A stretch of DNA of 64,000 nucleotides, taken from NCBI RefSeq assembly GCF_041080625.1, contig NZ_CP163518.1, positions 6,503,501 to 6,567,500 of the forward strand. Reading direction: 5' to 3'. Position numbers and translations under genes: made by a program. This DNA comes from Streptomyces sp. CG1 (lineage in GTDB: Bacteria > Actinomycetota > Actinomycetes > Streptomycetales > Streptomycetaceae). The notes under the pieces were generated by a model. The model was not told the DNA's origin. It saw nothing but the letters and a program-made list of their open reading frames with translations, and searched no databases. Positions 43,276-51,043 of the stretch are shown here, in pieces; within the stretch, counting starts at the first letter, position 1, and each line of letters begins with the position of its first letter.

Positions 43276-44427
43276 ATGAGCCCCCGCGCCGGTCAGGCCG
43301 GCCAACCTCCCCGCACGCTCGCCTTCGTGGAGAGCCCGGTCCAGCTGCTGAACGTACTGGAGTGGGCGCATCTGTACGGCCTGCGCGGCGCGGACCCGGA
43401 GCCGCTGGGGTCCGTGCCCGCGCAGGTGAGGCGGACGGTGGTCGGTGACTCGCCGCCGGCCGGCGCGGACCTCACGGTCGTCGTCCTGTCCCCGACCGAC
43501 CCCATGAGCCGGGGCCAGCTGCGCCGCATGGCGGACCTGGCCCGGGACGAGGGGTACCGGGTACGCTGGGAGAACGCGCGGGGCGGTACGGCCGCGCCCT
43601 TCTCGACGATCGGCGGCCTGGCGGGGGCGCTCCGCCGAGCCGACCGCATCGTGATGGGAGACCCCTTCTCCCGCTACGTACAACTGCTGCTGACGATTAC
43701 CCGGGCCCGTGACCTGGTCGTGGTGGACGACGGCACGGCGACGATGGAGTTCGTCGCCCAACTCGCCCGCGGCGAACGCCTGGTCCGCTGGCACCGCAAG
43801 GGCGGCCGCCCCGGCGCGCGTGACCTTCTCTTCGCTCCCGTCTCCTCCTCGGCCCGCCGCCGCCTGACGCCGAGCGCCCGCCGCCGGGTCGAGGTCTTCT
43901 CCTCCATGCCGGTGACGGAGACCCCGGACGGGGTGAGGGTCACGGTCAACGACTTCACCTGGACCCGGGCCCGCTTCGGCCCGCCGCGCATCACCAAGGG
44001 CGCGGACATGGTGGGCACGTCCCTGGTGGAGACGGGCGTCGTGGACGGCGACCGCTACCTGGAGGCGGTCCGCGCCCTCTCCAAGGCCCACGGCGCGACC
44101 CGCTACTTCGCGCACCGCCGGGAGAGCGCGGAGAAGCTCCACCGCCTGGCCGCCGAGACCGGCCTGGAGATCGTCCGCCCGGACCTCCCCCTGGAACTGA
44201 TCGCCCGCCGCGGCCCCATCGGCCGTACGATCCTCAGCTTCCCGTCGACGGTCGTCCACACCCTGCCGCTGGCGCTGGCCGGCACAGGGGTCCGCGTGGC
44301 GGTCTGCGACATCGACCCGACCTGGCTGACCGAGAACGCCTCCCCCCGGGCCCAGGGCTTCCTGTCGGGCGTCACCGGGACGGCCCGGGACGTCCACCGG
44401 CTGGCGGCGGTGACCACACCGGCGTAG
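43276..44427 (+). CDS. polysialyltransferase-family glycosyltransferase (2)
   Basis: 383 residues from the ATG at 43276; a GTG at 43234 would add 14. PRTLAFVESPVQLLNVLEWAH is the N-terminal signature of the alpha-2,8-polysialyltransferase family. RDLVVVDDGTATMEFV and ILSFPSTVVHTLPLAL (the conserved S-x-PST motif) follow. It is last in the plus-strand arm, 62 bases after the NeuB-type gene, and differs strongly from the family member at 37151, so initiation and elongation may be divided between them. Confidence 0.85.
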   Translation: MSPRAGQAGQPPRTLAFVESPVQLLNVLEWAHLYGLRGADPEPLGSVPAQVRRTVVGDSPPAGADLTVVVLSPTDPMSRGQLRRMADLARDEGYRVRWENARGGTAAPFSTIGGLAGALRRADRIVMGDPFSRYVQLLLTITRARDLVVVDDGTATMEFVAQLARGERLVRWHRKGGRPGARDLLFAPVSSSARRRLTPSARRRVEVFSSMPVTETPDGVRVTVNDFTWTRARFGPPRITKGADMVGTSLVETGVVDGDRYLEAVRALSKAHGATRYFAHRRESAEKLHRLAAETGLEIVRPDLPLELIARRGPIGRTILSFPSTVVHTLPLALAGTGVRVAVCDIDPTWLTENASPRAQGFLSGVTGTARDVHRLAAVTTPA

Positions 44428-44430
44428 GGG

Positions 44431-44865
44431 CTAGGGCCGGACGTAGGGCCGAGTCATGATCTCCATGTTGTGGCCGTCCGGGTCGTCGAAGTAGGCGCCG
44501 CGACCGCCGAACAGACGGTTGTTCCGGCCCGGTTCGGTGTGGCCCGGGTCGGCGTAGTAGGTGACCCCGGCCGCCTCCAGGCGGGCGATCATGGCGTCGA
44601 ACTGTTCCTCCGGCACGAGGAAGGCGTAGTGCTGCGACTGGATCGGCTCGTCCCTCTTCTCGTAGTAGTCGAGCGTCACGCCGTTGCCGAGGTCGACGGG
44701 CAGGAACGGCCCGAACGGGGCACCGACCTTCAGGCCCAGAATCGCGGCGACGAACTCGGCGGACAGGTGCCGGTCGCTTGCGTAGACGGCGGTGTGGTTC
44801 AGCTGTACGGCAGCCGCTGAAGGCTTGGACTCGTGCGGGTACGGCTGGTCATGGGACATGGACAT
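44431..44865 (-). CDS. VOC family protein, extradiol/glyoxalase-like
   Basis: 144 residues. The ATG at 44865 has GGAG 11 bases upstream; an alternative ATG lies two codons later. VQLNHTAVYASDRHLSAEFVAAILGL holds the first metal His, HYAFLVPEEQFDAMIARLEAAG the second part, and GRGAYFDDPDGHNMEIMTRPY the final Glu. The metal set H/H/E is intact, so it may be an active dioxygenase or lyase of unknown substrate. Convergent with the polysialyltransferase gene, with a gap of 3 bases. Confidence 0.83.
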   Translation of the reverse strand: MSMSHDQPYPHESKPSAAAVQLNHTAVYASDRHLSAEFVAAILGLKVGAPFGPFLPVDLGNGVTLDYYEKRDEPIQSQHYAFLVPEEQFDAMIARLEAAGVTYYADPGHTEPGRNNRLFGGRGAYFDDPDGHNMEIMTRPYVRP

Positions 44866-45044
44866 CAGAGGCGTGTCTCCGGTCTTGGGATCCGCTGGGA
44901 CGGAGCGCCGCACAAGGGCGCGGGTGGGAAAGACACGGAGAAGGGGGCGGACCTCTCGCCCGCCTCGCGCTCACGCCGAGGCCGGGATCCTCACTCGTAC
45001 ATGGCCCACGGCCGACCCGGCAGTCACCCGACAGACCTTACTGA

Positions 45045-45260
45045 TCACCGTGAGCCGGGGCAACGCGGTTGGACCGTGGTCAGCTCGGTGAATTTCGCGA
45101 GGTCGACGACTGCCGCCACCGCCAAGTTCGCCAACGACAGTGCGAAGGCGAACAGTTCGTCCTCACTACGCGTCCGCACCATTTCGATCGTGGTCCGCGT
45201 CGCCTCCGCGCGGAGCGGCAACAGCCGGTCCCGTTCGGCATGCACTTTGCCGACTTCCAC
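45045..45260 (-). CDS. possible small protein, unknown
   Basis: 71 codons. The residues are plausibly helical (RTTIEMVRTRSEDELFAFALSLANLAVAAVV), but there is no clear RBS or family. It follows the gene at 45288 on the same strand and may be a leftover of a longer version of that protein. Confidence 0.25.
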   Translation of the reverse strand: MEVGKVHAERDRLLPLRAEATRTTIEMVRTRSEDELFAFALSLANLAVAAVVDLAKFTELTTVQPRCPGSR

Positions 45261-45287
45261 CAGTTGTCAGGTGCGGACATCACCGCC

Positions 45288-45767
45288 TCAGCGGACTTGC
45301 CACGAGTCCTTGCTGATGCCCAGGTCTTCTCGGGCTCGATCGTGATACGTGTTCAGGAGCTCGTGGAATTCGCCGGCATCGGCCACGGATGGATGGGCAT
45401 GCCGGCGTGCCTGGTCCAGCCTGTCCCACAGAGCCACGTTGATCACATGGGCTGCTTCAATGGCTGGAGGAGCTGCCAGCAGCATGAGCGTTTCGAAGAG
45501 CGCCGAGCGCTTGCGCTCGCCGTCCTCCATCGCGGCCATGAACTCCTTGTGAGCGTCTGAGCCTTCCTCGACCAGGCGAGAGTGTTTCGCAACGACAGCC
45601 ACCTCCTTCACACACGTGGCGTACTCGACGTATGCGTTGAGCTTCCGTTCGTCCCAGCGGGTCGCCAACGAGCGCCGATGCCTGGCCCGTTCGGCCACGG
45701 TGACGGACAGGTACGAGGTCAACGCTCCCACCAGTACGCCCACCAGCGTCACTATCTGACTGATCAT
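45288..45767 (-). CDS. hypothetical one-TM protein
   Basis: 159 residues. An N-terminal TM anchor (ISQIVTLVGVLVGALTSYLSVTV) is followed by a charged helical domain (AERARHRRSLATRWDERKLNAYVEYATCVKEVAVVAKHSR) and a C terminus ending EDLGISKDSW. Streptomyces carry many short proteins with this plan (TM plus coiled helix); function is unknown. It lies 28 bases after the DUF397 gene on the same strand, but no link is evident. Confidence 0.55.
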   Translation of the reverse strand: MISQIVTLVGVLVGALTSYLSVTVAERARHRRSLATRWDERKLNAYVEYATCVKEVAVVAKHSRLVEEGSDAHKEFMAAMEDGERKRSALFETLMLLAAPPAIEAAHVINVALWDRLDQARRHAHPSVADAGEFHELLNTYHDRAREDLGISKDSWQVR

Positions 45768-45795
45768 GGCGTTGACCGTATCGCCAGGACGGTGC

Positions 45796-46002
45796 CTAGG
45801 GGCGCTGGGTCTCTTTCAGGGCTTGGATGAAGGGGGTGAAGGCTTCGGTGGGGATGGTGAGGGTGCCGAGGGCAGGGTCTTTGGAGTCTCGGATGGCTAT
45901 GTGGGTGGGGCGGGGGGCGATTTCCACGCAGTTGTTGCCGTCGCCGCCGCCGGAGTAGGACGACTTCCGCCAGTTGTCGGTGGGGGGCACGGTGAGCCTC
46001 AC
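45796..46002 (-). CDS. DUF397 protein of the XRE/DUF397 pair
   Basis: 68 residues. NWRKSSYSGGGDGNNCVEIAPRPTHIAIRDSKDP is the full DUF397 signature, ending near LTIPTEAFTPFIQALK. DUF397 proteins are small partners of DUF5753-type XRE regulators in Streptomyces (as at whiJ-like loci). The ATG overlaps the stop of the regulator gene (45999-46002), so the pair is translationally coupled. Confidence 0.9.
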   Translation of the reverse strand: MRLTVPPTDNWRKSSYSGGGDGNNCVEIAPRPTHIAIRDSKDPALGTLTIPTEAFTPFIQALKETQRP

Positions 46003-46850
46003 AGTTCCTTGGCCAGTCTGTGGATGAAGTCACGGGAACGGGTCGGGTCGAGCGACGCCGCTTCTACTTTACGGAAGAGGGTTCGCAGGACGCCGAGTTG
46101 AGCTTCGGAGTCGATGAACCCGGTGCCGTCGGGATGGTCTCGAGCGGCAGTGTCCAGCCTTGGTACGGCACCTCCCGCGAGCATCATCGGGGTCCAGGCT
46201 CCGCCGAAGCCATCCAGGTCGAAGGTGATGACGCGCACCGTGACGTGGTCGGCTTCGGAGACCTCGAGAACGCGGGCGAGCTGGGCTCGAGAGGTGGCGC
46301 GATCGCCGAGCTTGATACGGAGTGCCGCTTCGTGGACAACCGCCTCGTACGGGATGGGGTCAGGCCTTTCGAGGATGACCTTGCGTTGCATCCGGTGCCG
46401 CACCCGTAGCTCCAGCTCCTCGTCCGGGAGTTCGGGAATCCTGGAGGAGAACGCGGCCCGGGCGTAATCCTCCGTCTGGAGAAGGCCCGGGATGACCAGG
46501 AACTCCACGTCGCGTCGGTGTGTCGAGTGATGCTCCAGCTCGGCGAGGTCGAGGAACGGCGTGGGGAGCAGCTCCCGGTACTCCTCCCACCAGCCTCGCG
46601 CGCGGTCGGTGGCCATGGCCACCAGAGCATCGACCAACTCTTCGTCGGTGCAGGAGTAGTTGGCGGCGAGACGACGTACCCGCTTTTCGCTGACACCGGC
46701 GAGGCCGGACTCGATCTGGCTGATCTGGGGAGCGCTCACCCCGAGTAGAGCTGCCGCCTCCCGTGACGAGAGGCCTGCTGCGTCGCGGAGTCTGCGCAGT
46801 TCGATCGCCAGGCGCATCTGCCGTGCCGTCGGTTCGATCCTCTTTGCCAC
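45999..46850 (-). CDS. XRE regulator with DUF5753 domain (WhiJ-type)
   Basis: 283 residues. The HTH lies at about 8-68 (RQMRLAIELRRLRDAAGLSSREAAALLGVSAPQISQIESG); the rest is DUF5753 (EFLVIPGLLQTEDYARAAF, LRVRHRMQRKVILERPDPI, VRVITFDLDGFGGAWTPMML). With the downstream DUF397 gene and the divergent HATPase gene at 47053 it makes the three-gene arrangement widespread in Streptomyces, of which the whiJ locus is the known example in development. The target genes of this copy are unknown. Confidence 0.92.
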   Translation of the reverse strand: MAKRIEPTARQMRLAIELRRLRDAAGLSSREAAALLGVSAPQISQIESGLAGVSEKRVRRLAANYSCTDEELVDALVAMATDRARGWWEEYRELLPTPFLDLAELEHHSTHRRDVEFLVIPGLLQTEDYARAAFSSRIPELPDEELELRVRHRMQRKVILERPDPIPYEAVVHEAALRIKLGDRATSRAQLARVLEVSEADHVTVRVITFDLDGFGGAWTPMMLAGGAVPRLDTAARDHPDGTGFIDSEAQLGVLRTLFRKVEAASLDPTRSRDFIHRLAKEL

Positions 46851-47052
46851 CGGCTGGTCCTCCCAACACGCTGGTAAGCGCGACTCGTTCGGGGGCCAGA
46901 TTACGCGATCGGCTTGCGGGATCTAAATAGTTCCCCCTACTGTCAGTTACGCATCGTACGCGCAGCGGAAGCGCACCGCTCCGCCCTGCCATGACGGCTG
47001 CGGCAATGCCACCGCGCCTAAATCCACCTCCCTGCACTGGAGTTGATGACGC

Positions 47053-47463
47053 ATGCCCGAAAGCGAGTCCTGGGACTACACCCTCTACATCCCCAACGAC
47101 TTCAGAGCCGTCACCGTCTGCCGCCGCACCCTGCGCCTGATCCTCACCCTGCACGGGCTGATCGGGATCGTGGACACCGCAGAACTGCTGGCGGCTGAGC
47201 TGGTCTCCAATGCCGTACGCCACACCAAGGGGCCCGCCGCCCTCAGGGTCCGCCGTACCCCGGAGGGCACCGTGTGGATCGGGGCCTGGGACACCGACCC
47301 CGCCCCGCCGGACCCACCACGACCGTTGGAGCAGGTGGCCGAGCTGGAGGACGGAAGAGGGCTGGGGCTGGTGAAGGCCTGTGCGGAGTACTGGGGGTGG
47401 CAGCCCACGGCTCGGTTCGGGGATCGAGGGAAGTACGTGTGGTGTGAGCTCGGGGCCGCGTGA
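47053..47463 (+). CDS. HATPase_c_2 (anti-sigma-like) ATP-binding protein
   Basis: 136 residues. GHKL fold: VCRRTLRLILTLHGL, AELLAAELVSNAVRHTKGPAALRVRR (N-box with E-x-V-S-N-A-V-R-H), WDTDP and the G-box DGRGLGLVKACAEYWGW. Serine-kinase anti-sigma factors share this fold. Here it sits across a ~200-base divergent region from the XRE/DUF397 pair, the usual third member of that trio. That region has TCTAAATAG near 46922 as an A/T-rich candidate promoter. Confidence 0.9.
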   Translation: MPESESWDYTLYIPNDFRAVTVCRRTLRLILTLHGLIGIVDTAELLAAELVSNAVRHTKGPAALRVRRTPEGTVWIGAWDTDPAPPDPPRPLEQVAELEDGRGLGLVKACAEYWGWQPTARFGDRGKYVWCELGAA

Positions 47464-47589
47464 CCGTGGCAAACGCCGTACTCCGGTCCCGCGACCAGGC
47501 GAAACCCGGTCGTGGCGTCCACGGCCCAGTGTGCGAGTCGTTCATCCTGTCTGATCCGAACAGTCGGTCGAGGGACTAGGGGACGACAC

Positions 47590-48564
47590 ATGGAGTCGAA
47601 CGGCAGCACGCTTCGGACGTCGCGGCGTGGGTTCCTCGTGGCAGGCGGCGTGCTGGGGTCCGCTCTGGCCGAGGGGCCCGTGGCGCAGGCTCTCGACCGG
47701 GGCGCTCGCGGTGACGTACCCGAGTCGCTGCAGCGGCCGCTCGTGACGCTTCCGGCGGACTGGCAGGCCGTGGCCGAGGAGCTGGACGGGGTGGGTGGGC
47801 TGGGTGCGGACGGTGTCGTGTACCGCTTGACGTTTCCCCGCTATGACCTGGATCTGTCCTCGCACGGGGTCGGCGGGCTGGTGGAGGCGTCGTTCGCGGC
47901 GTTCGCCCGTTACCCGGACGGCCGCACGATGCTCATGGGTGACGTGGTCGCCACCGAGGCCGAGGTGCAGCGGGTCACCGATGCCCTGCAGGATCATGGT
48001 CTGGCGCAGACCGCGATTCACAAGCATCTTCCTGCTCATCGGCCCCAGCTGTGGTGGACGCATGTGCATGGGGCCGCGGTCGATCCGGTGGCCCTCGCCC
48101 GCGCCATGCGCGCCGGTCTGGACGCCACCGCCACCCCCGGGCCCCGTCAGCCCGACACTTCACCGCCGGCCGGCCTCGACACCGCCGCCATCGACGCCGC
48201 GCTCGGCGCCAAGGGCAGGAGCGAGGACGGCTACCGTTTCTCCTTCGCCCGCCGGGAGACGGTCAGCGACGGCGGCCGTGTCGTGCCAGGCGCCATGGGA
48301 GTCACGACCGCTGTCACCTTCTTCCCCGCAGGGGGTGGGCGTGCCGCGGTTACCGGGGACTTCGTCATGATCGCCGGCGAGGTGCAGCGGGTCATCAAGA
48401 TCCTGCGGAACGGCGGGATCAGCGTCGTCGAGTTGCACAATCACTTTCTGAACGACCAGCCCCGCCTCTTCTACCTGCACTTCTGGGCCGTCGGCGACGC
48501 CGTGCCGCTGGCCCGGACCCTCCGGACCGCCAAAGCCGCCACGAACCTCGCGTCCAGCTCCTGA
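47590..48564 (+). CDS. DUF1259 (LppY/LpqO-type) exported protein
   Basis: 324 residues; ATG at 47590 behind AGGGGACGA. It opens with a Tat-type signal (LRTSRRGFLVAGGVLGSALA). Two DUF1259-like units follow: DGVVYRLTFPRYDLDLSSHG... GDVVATEAEVQRVTDALQDHGLAQTAIHKHL, and GYRFSFARRETVSDGGR... GDFVMIAGEVQRVIKILRNGGISVVELHNHF. Each ends in a Trp- or Phe-rich strand (LWWTHVHG and LFYLHFWAVGD). Mycobacterial relatives are lipoproteins LppY and LpqO of unknown role. Confidence 0.85.
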   Translation: MESNGSTLRTSRRGFLVAGGVLGSALAEGPVAQALDRGARGDVPESLQRPLVTLPADWQAVAEELDGVGGLGADGVVYRLTFPRYDLDLSSHGVGGLVEASFAAFARYPDGRTMLMGDVVATEAEVQRVTDALQDHGLAQTAIHKHLPAHRPQLWWTHVHGAAVDPVALARAMRAGLDATATPGPRQPDTSPPAGLDTAAIDAALGAKGRSEDGYRFSFARRETVSDGGRVVPGAMGVTTAVTFFPAGGGRAAVTGDFVMIAGEVQRVIKILRNGGISVVELHNHFLNDQPRLFYLHFWAVGDAVPLARTLRTAKAATNLASSS

Positions 48565-48570
48565 CCGGCC

Positions 48571-48607
48571 TGGTTCTGGTTCTGGTTCTGGGCCTGGGCC
48601 TGGGCTC
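48571..48607. repeat. short tandem repeat of GGTTCT/GGGCCT units
   Basis: After the DUF1259 stop the sequence reads as three GGTTCT-like and two to three GGGCCT-like hexamers in a row. It reaches the stop codon of the convergent methyltransferase gene (48606). It is probably a slipped-strand product. Confidence 0.7.
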
Positions 48608-49262
48608 AGGAATCGCTGGCCGGCCTGCGGGCCAGGACGAAGGCGCGTGCGCGGTTCTCCTCTCCGGTCGGTTCCCTGCGTGCCGTCGCCACCAGCTCCA
48701 GACCCGCCTCCGTCAGCAGGGCGCTGACCTGGTCCGGAGTGCGCCAGTAGTAGTCCAGGTCGATCTCGTGGCCGAAGCGCTCCGGCAGGTGGAGCTGGCC
48801 GGGCTCGGTGCTGGTCTGGAAGGCGAGGAGGGCGTGGCCGCCGGGCAGCAGGGTGCGGTGGAACTCGGCGAAGGCCGTCGGCAGGTGGGCGTCGGGCACG
48901 TGGATCGTCGAGTACAGGGCGAGGATGCCGCCCAGGGTGGCGTCCGGCAGGTCCAGGGACGTCATCGAGCCGAGGTGGAAGCGCAGTTGGGGGTATGTGT
49001 CGCGGGCCAGCGTCACCATCGCGGGGGAGAGGTCTACGCCGAAGACGGGCACGCCCAGCTCGTCGAGGAGCGCGGTGACGTGGCCGGGGCCGCTGCCCAG
49101 GTCGGCCACGGGGGCCGTGCCGTGCGCGGTGACCAGCTCGGCGAAGGCGGTGATCAGGGTGCGGTCGAAGGGATGCCAGCCGCCGGCCGGGAACTGGGCC
49201 GCGTAGTCCTTGGCGATCGCGTCGTAGGAGCTGCGAGTCGTGTGCAGGAAGGTGTCGGTCAC
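48606..49262 (-). CDS. class I SAM-dependent methyltransferase
   Basis: 218 residues. The GTG at 49262 gives TDTFLHTTRSSYDAIAKDYAAQF, a common start for this family; longer frames are not protein-like. Motif I: PVADLGSGPGHVTALLDELG; acidic loop FGVDLSPAMVTLAR; post-I: LALYSTIHVP; then LLPGGHALLAFQ. It resembles small-molecule or antibiotic-type methyltransferases (Methyltransf_25/11). The substrate is unknown. Upstream lies a 220-base region shared with the divergent amidohydrolase. Confidence 0.88.
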   Translation of the reverse strand: MTDTFLHTTRSSYDAIAKDYAAQFPAGGWHPFDRTLITAFAELVTAHGTAPVADLGSGPGHVTALLDELGVPVFGVDLSPAMVTLARDTYPQLRFHLGSMTSLDLPDATLGGILALYSTIHVPDAHLPTAFAEFHRTLLPGGHALLAFQTSTEPGQLHLPERFGHEIDLDYYWRTPDQVSALLTEAGLELVATARREPTGEENRARAFVLARRPASDS

Positions 49263-49483
49263 GGCTGCGGACCCTACCGACAGTGGGACCGGGGCGGGGT
49301 CCGGTTCCTGGACATGTTGAGCGAGACTGTAGCGAGGCGTGGTATGCGTGGAAGGAGAAACAGAGGTTGTACCCATCCGAGTCCGCCGCCATGCGTCCGC
49401 CGGTCAGATTTTCTTCCCCTAACGGGCTGAACTTTTGTTGATCGAGGGGTAGTTGACCACCCGGGCGTCCTACCCTTCAGAGG

Positions 49484-50725
49484 GTGAAGCAATTGATGTC
49501 CCTAGAGTCCGAGGCCGGCCTCGCGGGGGATGTGCTCCCCGGCGTGCTGAGCGAAGCCCTGCACGCCGAACTCATCGCCTTCCGTCGCGACTTGCACATG
49601 CACCCTGAGCTGGGCAATCAGGAGTTCCGTACGACAGCCGCGATCAAGGAGCGGCTGGAGCGGGCCGGGCTTCGGCCCCGAGTGCTCGCCAAGGGAACCG
49701 GACTCGTCTGTGACATCGGTACGGCCGAGGGCGAGCGCTCGGCCGTACCCCTGTTGGCCCTGCGCGCGGACATCGACGCCCTGCCCATCCCGGACACCAA
49801 GACCGACTGCCCGTACCGGTCGACCGTGCCCGACCGGGCGCATGCGTGCGGGCACGACGTGCATACGACCGTCGTGCTCGGGACGGGGCTCGTGCTCGCC
49901 GACCTGCACGCCAAGGGCCTGCTGCCCCGGCCGGTACGGCTGCTCTTCCAGCCCGCCGAGGAGGTGCTGCCCGGCGGTGCCCTGGACGCCATCGAGGACG
50001 GCGTGCTGAAGGGGGTCGGGCGGATCCTCGCCGTGCACTGCGACCCCCGCGTCGACGCGGGGAAGATCGGGCTGCGGCACGGGGCGATCACCAGCGCCTG
50101 CGACCGGCTGGAGGTCGCCCTGGACGGGCCTGGCGGGCACACCGCCCGGCCGCATCTGACCACCGACCTGGTGACCGCCGCCGCCCGCGTCGCCGTAGAC
50201 GTGCCCGCGGTGATCGGCCGCCGGGTCGACGCCCGGGTCGGCCTCGTCCTCACCTGGGGCCGGATCGAGTCGGGCCACGCGCCGAACGTGATCCCGCAGC
50301 ACGCCGAGCTGTCCGGGACCGTGCGCTGCCTGGACCTGGATGCCTGGCGGCAGGCCCCCGACATCGTGCACGCGGCCATCGACGAGGTCGCCACCCTGCA
50401 CCGGGCCAAGTCCGAGATCACCTATGTGCGCGGGGTGCCGCCGGTGGTGAACGACAAGGAGTCCACCGAGCTGCTGCGCCGGGCGATGGCCGCGCGGCGC
50501 GGCCGGCGCTCCGTCGAGAGCACCGAGCAGAGCCTCGGCGGCGAGGACTACTCCTGGTATCTGGAGCAGGTGCCGGGCGCCATGGCCCGCCTTGGTGTAC
50601 GGAGCCCCGGCGAGCGCACCGTGCGCGATCTCCACCAGGGTGATTTCGACGTCGACGAGCACGCGATCAAGGTCGGCGTGGAGATGTTCACGGCGGCGGC
50701 CTTCCTGGAGCCGAACGCCGTATAG
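49484..50725 (+). CDS. M20 family amidohydrolase (IAA-amino-acid hydrolase type)
   Basis: 413 residues from a GTG at 49484 (ATG four codons on is an alternative). AFRRDLHMHPELGNQEF opens the catalytic domain; metal ligands follow in ACGHDVHTTVVLG (H-D-H), FQPAEEVLPGGALDAI (catalytic Glu pair) and the last His in EDYSWYLEQVPGA with VRDLHQGDFDVDE. The GGHTARPH block begins the dimerisation domain. It hydrolyses N-acyl or amide bonds of amino-acid conjugates. The stop codon is part of an 8-bp tandem repeat. Confidence 0.9.
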   Translation: MKQLMSLESEAGLAGDVLPGVLSEALHAELIAFRRDLHMHPELGNQEFRTTAAIKERLERAGLRPRVLAKGTGLVCDIGTAEGERSAVPLLALRADIDALPIPDTKTDCPYRSTVPDRAHACGHDVHTTVVLGTGLVLADLHAKGLLPRPVRLLFQPAEEVLPGGALDAIEDGVLKGVGRILAVHCDPRVDAGKIGLRHGAITSACDRLEVALDGPGGHTARPHLTTDLVTAAARVAVDVPAVIGRRVDARVGLVLTWGRIESGHAPNVIPQHAELSGTVRCLDLDAWRQAPDIVHAAIDEVATLHRAKSEITYVRGVPPVVNDKESTELLRRAMAARRGRRSVESTEQSLGGEDYSWYLEQVPGAMARLGVRSPGERTVRDLHQGDFDVDEHAIKVGVEMFTAAAFLEPNAV

Positions 50726-50756
50726 CCGTATGGCCGTATGGCCGTATGGCCGTATA
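50717..50756. repeat. five tandem 8-bp units GCCGTAT(G/A) across a stop codon
   Basis: Five units GCCGTATA, GCCGTATG three times, GCCGTATA run without gaps from inside the last codons of the amidohydrolase gene; unit 1 contains its TAG stop. An 8-bp unit is not a codon multiple, so changes in copy number past the stop would not shift the protein. Confidence 0.85.
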
Positions 50757-50927
50757 GGGATGAGTGTGCGGCTCCCCGCGTGGGGGCCGTTCGCCTGACC
50801 GGCGCAACAGGGTCTTCGGCCTTTTGCACACGATGCGCAATAGCGTCATGAGAGAGGCAGGACCGCGAGTTCAGATGCTGTTTGCCTCGAATCGATAACG
50901 GCTTCGAGAGAGGGTTTTTTGCGACAT

Positions 50928-50943
50928 CTACGCGCGTTACGAT
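50928..50943 (+). promoter_or_regulatory. putative nucleoside-regulon operator and -10 of the BMP gene
   Basis: CTACGCGCGTTA matches 10 of 12 bases of the perfect palindrome in front of add. TACGAT (50938-50943) is a likely -10 hexamer; TTTTTT lies 17 bases further upstream. The operator thus falls between -35 and -10, about 100 bases before the BMP start. Nothing else is supported in 50757-51043 apart from the RBS GAAGGAG. Confidence 0.5.
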
Positions 50944-51043
50944 GCCGCGAAGCCGACGCCGCCGGGGCGTTTCGGCTCGAGCACTGGCATGGTGCTCACA
51001 TCAAGCGCCTGCAAGGCGCTCAGGTCAGGTGAAGGAGCCTCCC

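Noticed and set aside
49453..49476. TTGACC...TACCCT promoter before the amidohydrolase
   Set aside because: The spacing is only 12 bases, too short for a sigma-70 type promoter.
50717..50756. CRISPR-like array
   Set aside because: Units are 8 bp and directly joined with no spacers; no cas genes.
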